In this document: in pieces, positions 37,023-48,829 of the stretch | Layout: every line of letters starts with the position of its first letter | Position numbering within the stretch: the stretch's first letter is position 1 | Assembly (NCBI RefSeq): GCF_019578655.1 | Contig: NC_063256.1 | Span: 33,342,342-33,406,341 of the forward strand | Source: Ricinus communis | Taxonomy: Eukaryota; Streptophyta; Magnoliopsida; Malpighiales; Euphorbiaceae | Length of the DNA stretch: 64,000 bases | Direction: 5' to 3' | Position numbers and translations under genes: made by a program | Notes under the pieces: generated by a model | What the model saw: only the letters and a program-made list of their open reading frames with translations | What the model was told of the DNA's origin: nothing | The model's database searches: none

Positions 37023-38417
37023 TGAACGGGTTATTGAAGCCCTTCAAAATAAATTACTGATTTTCCTAAACTAACTTGTAGAAATAGTGAAACCAGGTCG
37101 AATCCCAAGGGAACCAATGTGGATAGCTTCTCAAAGTAAAATAAAAAGGGGGAATTTTGAATGTTTGAATCAAAATTATAAATAAGCAGAAAATAGTGAA
37201 GGCTGAATATTAAAGTAAATAAAAATCAATCTTAACAAATTTCCAATTCAAGAGTGCTAATTCCATCCAATTGTAATCATGATCATAGGCTAAAATATCA
37301 ATTCTTCTATTCAAGTACTTAGTCCACTTATTCGAAAAAACCACAATAAGTGTAATTCTCCTAATATAATTTACTCGAACCCAACATCCAAATCAAAACT
37401 TACCATTAGTCAACTGGGCACGATAGCGTTCCTTATCAACTTAATGATAGCATTAAGAATAATGGGAATGACTAAACCAACATTAATTAATTGAGATAAC
37501 TGCAATTGAATTAACCTTGTTCCTTTATTTCCATAGAGCCTATCATGCAAGCTATGTAATTCGAATAAGCCGTAATCACACACATATGAGCCAGCTCATT
37601 GCTACTTGTGTCAATCGTTCATGACAATTACGGATCACAAACTCAAAGTTTAGCAATAGAAAAATCAATATCAAAGTTGAGTCGTCAGTTCAATCAATAT
37701 CAATAATTCATAAATAATAAGAACAAGAAATAAAGAATACTTGAATTGAAGAAGAATTCTGTTAAGCACAAAGCCTCACAAAATCACAATTGAAATTTAT
37801 TCACTCTTGAATTAGAAACTAAAAACTTAGCCACTCATGGTGGAGTAAGAATTCACAAGAATTGTAGAGTATAGAAGAAGAATAATAATCTGAATGAATA
37901 AAAGTACTTCCAGCCGTCCTTATATAGGAAGTAAAACCCTAAACCCTAATAAAAGAATCCTTATCAAAAAGAAATAAGCTTCCTATTTAATTTTATCCCT
38001 ATAAGGAAGGATAAGATAAAGAGTTATCTAAATAAATTAAAATCCTAAATACATGGGAGAAAGTTCTCTTAATCTAACACTTTCAAAAATAAAGAAAATT
38101 AACTAGAGTTGGGTCCACCACAAATTAATCTCTAAAAATTTTGAAGCTCTCTTTCGCATCTTTCAACAGCTCATGGGACGCAAGGCGTGGTCACACCTTG
38201 TCGACAGTGATCTTCTGTACATATTTCTGCATCTCCTCCAAAAGACTTGGTTTTTGACAAGTGATAACTGAAAACATGTCTTTAGGCTGAAGTTTGCTCC
38301 ATCCTTGATATTTCAACACCTAAGTCAGAATATATAGAATTTCCATAATTAAGTACATTATTCAACCAAATCGTAAGGGAATTAAATATAATAAATATAA
38401 CTATTTGTGACCTATCA
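37023..38417 (-). mobile_element. Athila 5' LTR
   Basis: It starts TGATAGGTCAC at 38417 and ends CCCGTTCA at 37023 (about 1395 bp). It is nearly identical to the 3' LTR, which implies a fairly recent insertion compared with the other elements here. The palindrome is present at 38182-38199 with one changed base (CACACCTT for CACGCCTT). Confidence 0.9.
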
Positions 38418-39880
38418 CGATCCCATCCCCTTCGATCTTTTTTACAAACTGATACCCCGATCTTATAGAATATTTCCTAAATCAATTAGCAGTTTAGATC
38501 AGCTTGTCCCGGTTACCTCAGGGAGTAGTGGGAATAGATGAGATAGTCGAACTTCATTAAGAGCAAATAGGCATCAAAGCTTTGTCATATTCCATGATTG
38601 ATCCCTTTAATTCAATATATGAGCCACAAGAAAATCATCACACTCATCTAGTCTTGAAGTGGACACCCTAAAATTAGGAAGAGTGTGTACCTATTAGTCC
38701 TTCTAAATCAAAGTACTCTTCCCATCACCAATATTCCACCTACAACCTTTAAGCAACAAGTCCATACCCTCAAGAATGCTCGACCATAACTAAGATACTC
38801 GATTACCCCTTTTTGCTTTATAAAAGGAGAACCTAGAAAAGTAAAACCCCTTTAAGATTATGCCCCATAGGCTATTAGGATAATTTAGAAGCCTCCAACT
38901 TTGCTTCATAACCATAACAACATTAAAAGAATTCCAACTGACGAAATCCCATCCCTCCTATAAGTTTTAGTTGAGATATGTGATTCCAACACTTTTAGGT
39001 GTTTTAGACTATCTCACTGCCTCTAGCAAAAGTTGGCTACAATACTGTCAATATCTCTACAAAACATTAGTGGAAGTTAAAAATTGACATAACATAGGCT
39101 GGAATGGCCGTTAGTACTGCCTTGATTAACACCTCACGACCCGGTTGGGAAACTAAATTTTATTTCTAGGATTCTGTTTTCTTCGTAATCCTTTCTTTAA
39201 AGAAGGATAAAGCTTCTCTCTTAGAGCTGCCCTAAATTGTAGGAATGTCTAAGTATTTCTCTGTTGAACTCATCTCTATCATCCGAAGCTCGAACAAAAT
39301 CTCTACTCTCACAGTATTTATCAAGGATTTGTTTGAAACACTTTGCCTCTTACACTATTGCTTTCCCATAGAGAAGTGTGTTGTCTGCAAAGAGTGAATA
39401 AAAAATAGGAGGGCAGAATCTATTCAGCTTGAAACCCTTTATTTTATTACACATGCTACTTTTCTCAATCAATTTTGATAGTACTTTTGAGACTATAAGG
39501 GAAAAAATGGGGATAGGGGGTCCCCTTACCGTAAACATCTTGTCGCCACAAAGGATTCAGTTCTACTTCTATTAACAAGGATATAATAGCTCAAAGTTGT
39601 GAAACATTGCTTCACCCAATTCATCCACGGTTATCAAAACCCATTTTCTCCATTGTAGCAAAAAAAGGCCATTCAACCCTATTGTAGGCCTTATTCATGT
39701 CCAACTTAATGGCAAAATGCCCATTCTTCAGCTTATAAGATCGGAGCGAGTGGAAAGCTTCATGAGCAATGGCAATATTATCTTGGATTGCTCTATCAGA
39801 ATGGAAAGCAACTTGATTTTGAGAGATGATTTGGTTCATTATAGGTTTTAGCCTACTTACCACGACCTTTGAGATAACTA
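38418..39880 (-). pseudogene. LINE reverse transcriptase, decayed
   Basis: The block at 39863-39621 reads VSRLKPIMNQIISQNQVAF, then IKLDMNKAYNRVEW with the first catalytic Asp region. The block at 39538-39350 has RGPPIPIFSLI and FADNTLLYGKA, where the usual FADD motif is FADN, so one catalytic Asp is lost. Further decayed sequence continues to 38418, where the Athila insertion begins, and resumes at 23516. This is the RT of an L1-type plant LINE. Confidence 0.8.
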
Positions 39881-39889
39881 AGAGGGAAA

Positions 39890-40442
39890 ACGAGCGGAGC
39901 CGATCTGAACGTGTTATTATTCAAGCTCGGTTCGGTGAAATCGTATTACTGATCAAGATCGGCTCGAGTTCTATATATTTTAAATGAGCTTAAACGAATT
40001 TAAAAACGAGCCGAGTTCGAGTCAAACTCGAACTGTTCGAAATATTAATAATTTTAATATTCTACTTTATTATATAAATAAGAATAAATAAGAGAAAAAT
40101 AAATGTTATTAATACTGGCTAATATGAAAAATACACAAAGAGTAATAAGCTCAAAGTTATAAAAATTTACTTTAAAGAACTAAACAAGAGTACTTTACTC
40201 TATTGAAATTAAAGTAAAAGAAAATTCAGTATCTAATGGGATTAACATCTTCAAACATGAAAGGAAACAAAAATTAGAAGGTAAATAGTATGAAACCAAA
40301 TCTAATTATCGATTCTCTAATAGAAATTTTGATGGAAAAAATTTTTAGTATAAAATTACAAATAAAAGAATAAAAAAAATATTTTTATGTGTTAGAAAAT
40401 AACTAATATAATATAAAAAATGCAGGAACAAATAGTAATTAC

Positions 40443-40445
<3 letters not shown>
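39890..40445. other. AT-rich DNA with a hAT-like terminal word
   Basis: Near 39895-40040 there are nested words such as AACGAGC, GGCTCGAG and ACGAGCCGAG with GTTCGA, typical of subterminal regions of non-autonomous hAT elements, but no matching other end was found. The rest is featureless. Confidence 0.3.

Positions 40446-40531
<86 letters not shown>
40446..40531. repeat. (TA)43 microsatellite
   Basis: An uninterrupted TA run of 86 bp, the longest microsatellite in the window. Confidence 0.97.
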
Positions 40532-40532
<1 letters not shown>

Positions 40533-40879
40533 TTGCAACTTTCTCACTACCTAAACACCTAGATCTTTGTCTTAAACTTGCATTACAATGAGTAGAAACT
40601 TCAAAATTGACATTCTAAAACATAACAAAAGAAGCTTAATAGTGTTTAAACATTTAAAGTTACGATGTAGTGTGTAACTCAAAAAAAATCATTAATATTT
40701 GAGTATATAGAACCAATGTGTGTACAAATTGAACCTATTATATTTTTAAAATGAAAAACTATCTCTATATTTAGGAAGGCAGAATTTTACATTTAAATGC
40801 TAAAAGTTAAAAAATAGATATAAATGTTATAAATATGAGTATTAATGATTAATATTAGAATCAAGTTTATTATCATTAA

Positions 40880-41122
40880 ATATAAGTAGAACTTTCATTT
40901 TCTAAAGAAAAAAATAGTAAGAAAAAGTATATAAAAAGAGATGAATTTTAAATTTTCATAATAAAAAAGAGAAAGACATTAACCAAAAATATTAAATAGT
41001 AAATAGACATTAAAAATGTAAATGATAGTTAATGTAAATAGACATTAAAATTAAAAGTATCCTATCCTTTTTTATACTTCTTATCTTTAATTTTTATAAA
41101 AATTTGTATTGAGTTATTTGAA

Positions 41123-41172
<50 letters not shown>

Positions 41173-41990
41173 AATATAGTAATTCATCAATTTTTTATAA
41201 GATTATGAATGTATATGAAATTATGATAGAATTAGGATTGAATTAGATTAATTACTAATTAATTATGTTAGAAAATTAAATTAGGATAATATAGAATTAG
41301 GATAATATTAGTAATTATCAATTAATTTTAAGAATATTTTAATCAGTTCAAAAATCTCATTCTCTTTCGTGTTTTTATATATACTGGTATTGCTCGTTAC
41401 GCACGTAAATTATTATTATAAAAGTCATAATATAATTTTCTTTAACAAGTCAGCATGTAAAATAATATTTATTAAAGATATTTATCTATTTTGTAAATAT
41501 TTTTTGCATTGTATAGTATGTTTTCGTGTGTTATTATGTATAGTATGTTTTCATGTGTTATTATGTGTTATTTTTTGCATTGTATAGTATGTTTTTATGT
41601 GTTATTATGTATTTTACAAACTTAATGGATAGTTAGACTTCAAATAAACTTATATAAATTTATAAAATATTTATTTATTTTTGTTTTCATTTAATAATCC
41701 ATGATCAATATTAAATTTTATAAATTTATTTTACAATAAGATATAAGAATAAAACTCAATTTTATATATTTTATGATAAAAAATTAATTTAGTATATAAA
41801 AGTATATTGACCACATGAAGTAATTAACTTGCAATAATCCTACTATTAAAGTATTATAATAATAATGTGCATGAATTATATATCAATAAAATAAAATTAA
41901 AGATATTATATCTTTTTTTTGACTTTTTATATTTATTTTTTACAATAATTTATATTGAGCTATTTAAACTTTTTCATAAAATAACGCTAA
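40880..41990 (-). mobile_element. Helitron-like repeat, two abutting partial units
   Basis: The stretch 40880-41380 matches 16978-17520 and the stretch 41386-41990 matches 16449-17240, so the two halves of the unit seen at 16449-17520 occur here in swapped order. This is what head-to-tail neighbours would give. The junction at 41380-41386 puts the presumed 3' tip of one unit (minus strand CGAGCAATACCAGT) against the presumed 5' tip of the next (ATATATAAAAACACG). No coding sequence is present. Confidence 0.45.
41123..41172. repeat. Compound (CT)n(TA)n(TG)n microsatellite
   Basis: CT, TA and TG runs follow each other at 41123-41134, 41134-41154 and 41155-41172. Confidence 0.95.
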
Positions 41991-42189
41991 TTTTACGTGT
42001 TAAGCGAATCAAATTCGCCGGTCACGATCCGTTTTGATAACCCCACCTGAAAGGTTCTCAAATTCAAAGTTCTATCTCGATCATTACATAATCAAGAGTA
42101 CTGCAACGCTACACAATCTGGCCGACCCTGAAAATCCTTCACTGAATCAAGAAAAGTTTTCACAGTGCAGGGTTTTTTGTAAAAAGATA

Positions 42190-42960
42190 TTTTAATGTCA
42201 AAAGAATTTCTTTTCAAATTTTTTTTGTTTTATATGATCTTTTTTATGAGAAAAAAACATCAAAAATATACCTTTATAAGATATCTGAAGTATTTTTTTT
42301 ATAAAATTTATGTTATTGTGACTTCAGTTTTTATCTTATATCTTTTTAATTTTTTTAAAATTTCGTAAAAGAAATACTATAAGAGAAAGATACTAAAAAT
42401 ATACCTATAGGATAACGAAATGATATTATTTTTAATTTGCATTATTGTGAATTCAGTTTTTATTTTAAATCTTTTATTTTATTTTTTAAATTTCATCAAA
42501 GAAAAACATATACCTAAAAATATCGAAAATTATATATTTTAATTGTATAATTAAGAATCTACCTTTTAGAATTTCATTCGAAAAAATATTAAAAGTATTA
42601 CCTATATAATACCAATAGAATATGATTTTAACTTGTATACTATGAAATCAGTCAAATGAAATAGATTTATCATTTTTATTTTATATCTTTATATTTGATA
42701 TTTGATATTTGCAAATTGAATAATATTTTTTTTTTTATAATAACGAGTGTGTTTTAACGACATAAATATTTATATTTCAAAAGATATACCATAATATATC
42801 AAATACAATTTACAATGCATAAAAATATATTTAAAATAAAATTAAAAATATATTTAGAGGTAACAAAAAATATACTAAGAAAATACCAATATAATATCAA
42901 AATGATATTATATTACAATTTAAAAAAACCGTATAAATAAATTTTTAAAACAATCGTAAA
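42190..42960. repeat. Degenerate tandem repeat, period roughly 115-140 bp
   Basis: The phrase AAAAATATACCT and a following block resembling TTATTGTGAATTCAGTTTTTAT recur near 42260, 42400, 42510, 42600 and weakly near 42870. Each is followed by a TTTTAAATTTC-like word. The units have diverged and the AT bias makes exact borders uncertain. Confidence 0.45.
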
Positions 42961-43059
42961 ATAATTTTTTTGAAAAGAATTATAAAAGAAATTAAAAATT
43001 TGGGCGCGTTTTTCCGTAATTGTACAAATTCCCTTGAATCAATTCCATTGCCTATTATT

Positions 43060-43210
43060 TATTTTTGGGCTTTCGTTCTCTTTGTTTATAAAAGAAAGAT
43101 TAAGAAAGCTTTCAAAAAGAAAGAAAGATTAAGAAAATGAAGACAATTGCTGCGGCATTAAGCCATCAGCATCACATTCATACGTATAGTAAAATAAACA
43201 TATATTAACC
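43060..43210 (+). promoter_or_regulatory. Possible TATA box and short ORF, weak
   Basis: TTTATAAAAG near 43087 is followed about 50 bp later by an ATG (43138) that opens a 23-codon frame, MKTIAAALSHQHHIHTYSKI, ending at a TAA. There is no family match I know. It could be the first exon of a lost gene or chance. Confidence 0.2.
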
Positions 43211-43612
43211 AAAAAGTTACTCTTCCCTCTTAATTCCTGTGGTTCTCTAATAAAATGTCAGTGCTCTCCTGACATAAGACCTTCGTATGAATGTCCATGC
43301 ATGTTAGAAAACCTTCTGTCCTGCATGCACAAGTATACGCAATGGATAACAAATTTTTTGAACTTTTGCCATATTAGACATGATCGATAAGGACAAGAAT
43401 CAATAATCAGTAAATGAAATTAATAATCAATAAGAGAATGGATCTGCAAAATACTATTTTTCTTTCTATTTAAGGAAAAAGAAATTCCTCAACACTATTC
43501 TAACATATCCAAACATTACAGACTAATAATAATGCAACATATTATTAGGGTTTTGAAAAGACTAGTCGTCTATGTAGAGCTGGTTACATCCAACTCTCTG
43601 CATCAGAAACCA

Positions 43613-43993
43613 TCAGTGGATTCGCATCTGGTGTCTGCACAAAGGACAAGTATTCTTCTCCCTCTTAAGCCACTGGGCAATACAAGAAGGATGAAACCTA
43701 TGCATACAATCCATAGCCTTAGTCTCGTCACCTTGCTCCATCTCCTCAAGACAAATTCCACAAATCTCACCATCTCCATCAACAACTACAACACTCTTCA
43801 GACCCTTAAGAACAGGATCTTCATTGTTAAACTGATTCTTCCAAGTTCATACATGGTTTCTAGCTTCGTGAATATCGGGTTGCTGTAGCTCGTCAGAGTC
43901 GATATTTCCATTGCTGATTCTCTGTAGAATCTGTGCTTGCCACATTGCTATCTGAACCTCATCCATAATAAGCGGTGCAGCATTGGTCATCAT
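43613..43993 (-). pseudogene. Small RING-H2 zinc-finger protein with one in-frame stop
   Basis: From ATG 43993 the frame runs 48 codons to a TGA (43849-43847), then continues in the same frame for 78 codons to a TGA ending at 43613; 126 positions in all if the first stop is ignored. The second part contains GEICGICLEEMEQGDETKAM, then DCMHRFHPSC, then NTCPLCRH. This is a complete RING-H2 pattern (CxxC, CxH, HxxC, CxxC) with all eight zinc ligands. Such proteins are typically E3 ubiquitin ligases. Only one lesion is visible and codon structure is otherwise clean, so it is either a young pseudogene, a sequencing error, or a gene read from a downstream start. A TATA-like TTTAATATATATTG lies near 44137-44150. 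Confidence 0.7.
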
Positions 43994-43994
43994 C

Positions 43995-44514
43995 CTTGGG
44001 AACTAAAACTTCAAAACTCAAAAACCAGTAATGGAACTCGAACCCTAGACGGGACCAATTAAAAGATGAAAGAAAATATCAGAACTCAAAAAGAAACAAG
44101 GCCAGGATAATGTAATGTGTTAGGGTTCGGGTCTCTTTAATATATATTGCATAGTTTTGACGGTTTTCTGTCGTTCTAAGTCAGTTGTACTGTAGTACCT
44201 TTGATCACAAGAAGTAGAAAAGTCGGCGTAACTAGTTAGTTTCATCCAACGACTAGATATGACTGCTTGTGGACCCCAAAATCAATTAGACGGAAGGAAA
44301 GAACTTCTTGTAAACCGTGATCAAATTTCCACTTTATAATAGTTTACTATTTCTTTTTTTAGGCAAATAACTTATGATTAATGAAGTATTTCCTATAGTT
44401 TTATTCGTCTGAAATGCATTTCTACTTCATCCTTTCTCTCGTAAGGTATTACATATAAATAAGGTTAATATATGAAGAAAAAAAAGAAAAGATAAAATTT
44501 GAAAAAGAATAAGA
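43995..44514. other. Upstream region of the RING-H2 gene
   Basis: Apart from the possible TATA-like word near 44140 I see no defined element. Confidence 0.3.
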
Positions 44515-45533
44515 GTAAGAAGGTATAAGAGTGAAATATATTTATTAAATAATTTTAGTATTATATAAATTAATACTATAAATATAATTGATATTACTTT
44601 GTTTAATGATTAAAAATTTGTTATATAATAAAAAATTAATGTATTATTGAATATAATATTAAAATATACTAAAACTATAATTATTATATAATTAGAAAGA
44701 TAATTAATATCAAAATATAATTAATATGCTATTTCTTAGGATTAGAGTCGGTGTAATTAGGAATGTTATAATCAATAAATTAATAGAAAAGACTATAAAA
44801 TTATATATAAGCTTAAATTTCATATATAAAAAATAAGTACACATCAAAACAAAAATTCTATATATTAAATTAAAGCATACAAGTCAAAAAATTTAACTCT
44901 CAGAAATTATAATATATATTAGTCGTTTACCTGTGCGTTGTACGACCGTTATTATTATGTCGATTATAAAATTAAATTGATAGATATAAATTAATAAAAC
45001 TTTCAATATTTAATATTAATTTATAATATAGCAAACTAACTATTTCTAAATGTCCTTCTTAATTTTTTTTAAAATTTTATTAATGCAATAATATAAAAAT
45101 TATTTTTAAAACATCTTATTAATTAATTCTAGTATTATATAAATTAATACCATCAATAAAATCGATATTATTGTTTTGATTAAAAGTTTATTATATAATT
45201 AAAAATTAATTTATTATTGAATATAATATTAAAAATATAATTTATAATGCTATTTTTTAGAATTAGAATTATTATCTAATTAAAAAATTAATTTATTAGT
45301 TAATATAATATTAAAATATAATTAATATACTATTTATATAATAGAATTATATCATTATTTGATTAGACAATTATTTATTAGTTAATGTAATATAAAAGAT
45401 ATAATTAAGATACTATTTCTTAAGATTAGAGTTAGTGTTTAATTAGGAATGTAACTTATTCATCAATAAATTAATAAAAAATTATTAAGTTTTACATAAG
45501 CTTAAATTTCTTTAAAAAAATTAGATTTCAGAA

Positions 45534-45564
<31 letters not shown>

Positions 45565-46287
45565 ATAGACTTGTCGTTTACTCATAAGTTGCACAACCGT
45601 TATTATTATTTTCATTATAAAATTAAGTTTATAGATACAATTTAATAAATTTTTGATATCTAATATTAATTGATAATATTTTAAAAAATAATAGCAAATT
45701 AACTATTTTTAAATGTATTTCTTATTTTTTAAAAATTTTAAAATTTTATTTACGCAATAATATAAAAATTATTCTAAAATATTTATTAATTAATTTTAAT
45801 ATTATATAAATTAATACTATCTATATAATTGATATTACTACTTTTTAGTATTAAAAATTTATTATATAATTAAAATATTAATTTATTATTGGATATAAAT
45901 ATTAAAAATATAATTTAAGAGGTTATTTTCTAGAATTGGAATTATTATCTAATTAGAGAACTAAATATATTAGTTAATCTAATATTAAAATATAATTAAT
46001 ATGTTATCTTTTATGATAGAATTAACATTATTATTTGATTAGAAAATTATTTATTAATTAATATAATATTAAAATATAACTAATATGTTATTTCTTACGA
46101 TTAGAATTAGTGTTCAATTACGAAATTTATTAATTAATAAATTAATAAAAATTATAAAATTACACATAAACTTAAATTTCATGTGTCAAAATAACAACAC
46201 ATTTCACAATAAAAAGTTTGTGTATCAGAAATCAAACACCCATGTTAAAAAAAATTAAATTTCAGAAATAAATAAATAAATAAATAA

Positions 46288-46320
<33 letters not shown>
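44515..46320 (-). mobile_element. Three head-to-tail Helitron-like units, degenerate
   Basis: Three related blocks lie in line: about 44515-44919 (partial), 44920-45565 and 45566-46320. Each has phrases like TATTAAAATATAATTAATA and GATTAGAATTAGTGT in the same order, and ends in TTTCAGAAAT followed by an AT-rich run. On the minus strand the presumed 3' tips read ACAACGCACAGGTAAACGAC followed by TAAT (about 44960-44919) and GTGCAACTTATGAGTAAACG followed by ACAAGT (about 45600-45565). These resemble the hairpin-plus-GTAAACGACTAGT ends of plant Helitrons, but the stems are decayed. There are no genes. Confidence 0.45.
46266..46320. repeat. (AAAT)n then (AT)n microsatellite
   Basis: About seven AAAT units are followed by about 14 AT units. 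Confidence 0.95.
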
Positions 46321-46322
<2 letters not shown>

Positions 46323-48645
46323 TTCAGCTTTTGAAAATTGAACAATCAAACTAAAAATAATAAAATTAAATTTTTAAAAAGTAACATATTAAAAAATTGC
46401 ACCAAATCATACATAAATTTGAGCTCAGTTTCAAATTTAGTTTAGTAGTTTTATTATAGTTATATATATCTTAGCAAATGTTTCTTTCAATGTTACTATT
46501 TTATTTTATTTTTCTTTTCAATTTTTTTCTCTATGAACTTTTTTTATTATAATTTATCCCAAACATAATATGTATTCCATTTGAAATGTATAATTATGTA
46601 TAATTCTTTTTATAAATAATTTCGATTAGAATCTATTTACAAATTAAATAAATTATTTAATAAATTTCAGCTAAGTATAATATAAATTTACATTATGCTC
46701 TATTTGGACGATTATTATTCCCTCTAAAAATATGCTTTTAAAGTTTTATTTTTCTTGATAAATTTAGTGTCACTTTCATCTCAGGTCAAATTTGCCACTT
46801 CTGTCACACCAGTTTGCAGCACTCAACACAAATTGCCTTAAACCAAAAATACTAAAAATTGAAAAAAATTATTTTATGAAATTTTACAAATGTTTTGATG
46901 TCGTGTTGAATTAAAATTAAAAAAGTTAATATTCTCACCAACAACGCTATTTATAATAGGCAAAATACATAATTGAACTATTGAACTTGTCTTATTTTCA
47001 TAATTGGCTTGATAAATTCAACTTTGATTTAATTGTAAATATGAACTTCACAAATTGTTATATTTAAATTCCTCATAGATGAAAGTTAAGCGCTTTGAAT
47101 TAACCTCTTATAAAAAGTGTGTTATATTAATTTTAATATATTGTTTATTATATATTAAAGTTATTTTATTAATTTATTAAATAAAATAACAAATATATTG
47201 TAATACCTGTGAATTTTAAGATTTTAAAAATTTTAATATTTATTATTTTTCAGGGGCAATTTAGTAAATTGATATTTTTATAAGTAATTGAGCACCATTT
47301 AATTTAATTTAATATTATCCAATAATTTAAGAATCTTGATTTTTGTAGATTTTAAACTTAGATTTGTGGTTCTAAAAGAGTAAGTCAATCTTATTTATAT
47401 TTATATTAGCTTTGTTGAAAATATATTTACTTTAACATAATTTTTTTAAAATTACCACAAATCAATAAGATATCAAAACCAACTCATCACCATCACCAAT
47501 ACTTTTTAAATAAAAGATTACCAACATTATCACTAGAAAATAAAAAGCATAGATGATATTTTATAGTCTAACACTATCAATTGTCACATCTTTAAGCCTC
47601 CACGTTATTTCTACCAACTAATTCAAAATCCAAAAGATATAAAAATAAATTAATATATGTATTTAATTATATAATTAAATCAATTATAATTCAAATTATT
47701 CTTTAAAAGGTCAAATTGAGCCGCAAAAAATTGAGTGATCAAATTAAAGATGTATTAAAAGCTGAATGACAAAATTAGACTCTTTAGCGCGTGCATTTTA
47801 CTCTCTTAAATAAAGACTACATTGAACCTATTTAAAAAATTTAAAAATTAAATTGATCGTTAAAGTTAAAATGGATCAAATTGAATCTGAATGTAAAATT
47901 TGAGGGCCAAATCAAACCTTATTCTAATTATTATGAGAATTCTATGTTAAGAAAAAAAAAAATTGGAGATGACCAATATTTATTTTGTAGAGTTGAATCA
48001 TTAACAAATTTATGAATCAAATATTCGTTTCTCCTCTAAATCCTCCCACCAATACACTCAAATTAAACAAACAAGGAATCACAACTTTCCTTTTTTTTTT
48101 TTTTTTGCCTCTCAATTAATTTGTTTCTCCCATTTTTCCTACCAAAGAAACATAGTTGAAACAAATTGGATATTAGAGGATTGAATATGATAACAAATAT
48201 GTGAATCAAAATATTGACTTCTTAACATTTTTTCAAACGAATATTAGAATATTGCATAATTGGGTAGCTTTTCAAATGGAATGATGAGCAATAAAGCTAT
48301 TTAAGATACATCTCTATTTGGAAACAATATCCTCACCATGGATTTGCTTGTAAACTTTGTTCTTATGCCAACATAATCATCAAATCTTTTCACAAAAACA
48401 AACAAGTTAGAAAAAAATTAACATAGGGGAACGAAATTATAGATAAAATATATTACTCCCTTAACCCATATACCAAAAAATATTAACCAATTTAATGCTA
48501 TTTTTTCGGCAGAATATATAATTCACCTTAAATTTTACTAATTTTATTTCTGATAATCATAAATTATTATTTTAATTTATGTTACTTTTACAATTTTATT
48601 TTTGGCCTTCACATCTTAACTTTTGTTTCTAAACTCTTTTACCTT

Positions 48646-48693
<48 letters not shown>

Positions 48694-48829
48694 ACTTTTA
48701 TTTTATATTGTGAACAATTATATAAAATAAATAAAAATATAAAAATATATATTCAAAGTGAAAAATGTCAAAATCAGAAATTGAGAGGTGTCATATATTA
48801 AAAAAAAAAAGTTGAAGAATGAAATTGTA
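46321..48829. other. AT-rich DNA with small transposon remnants
   Basis: No gene is seen. At 47199 the sequence TGTAATACCTGTGAATTTTA resembles the start of the long LTR family at 18123, and weak similarity may extend to about 47400. At 47704-47922 a MITE-like element resembles the one at 2919-3154: the right end reads GGGCCAAATCAAACCTTATT. A (TA)22 run lies at 48648-48691. The remaining sequence is featureless. Confidence 0.4.
48648..48691. repeat. (TA)n microsatellite
   Basis: About 22 uninterrupted TA units. Confidence 0.95.

Larger units (their letters stand above)
23517..38417 (-). mobile_element. Athila-type Ty3/gypsy retrotransposon with three LTRs, nested in a LINE
   Basis: In minus-strand order: LTR (38417-37023), primer-binding site (37018-37001), gag interrupted by a hAT element, protease, reverse transcriptase, RNase H, integrase, palindrome array (29725-29320), accessory ORF (29122-27759), polypurine tract (26323-26315), LTR (26314-24922), a second primer-binding site and gag start, a hAT fragment, and a truncated third LTR (24138-23517). 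The LTRs begin TGATAGGTCAC. The TGGCGCCGTTG primer site, DLGASINVMP protease motif and long 3' region with an extra ORF are typical of Athila. The outer flanks GATCG and AATCA do not form a clean 5-bp duplication. Confidence 0.85.
22485..39890 (-). mobile_element. LINE (non-LTR retrotransposon), split by the Athila insertion
   Basis: Two blocks of one minus-strand LINE flank the nested Athila element: reverse transcriptase at 38418-39880 and the zinc-finger plus RNase H end at 22485-23516. The order RT, zf-RVT, RNase H is that of plant L1-type LINEs. The 3' end carries an A-rich tail on the minus strand (about 22485-22508). The 5' part, including endonuclease, is missing, as is common for LINE copies. 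The Athila insertion is younger than the LINE. Confidence 0.8.

Noticed and set aside
43603..43785. 60-codon minus-strand frame
   Set aside because: Different frame from the RING-H2 protein on the same strand; the RING frame holds all zinc ligands.
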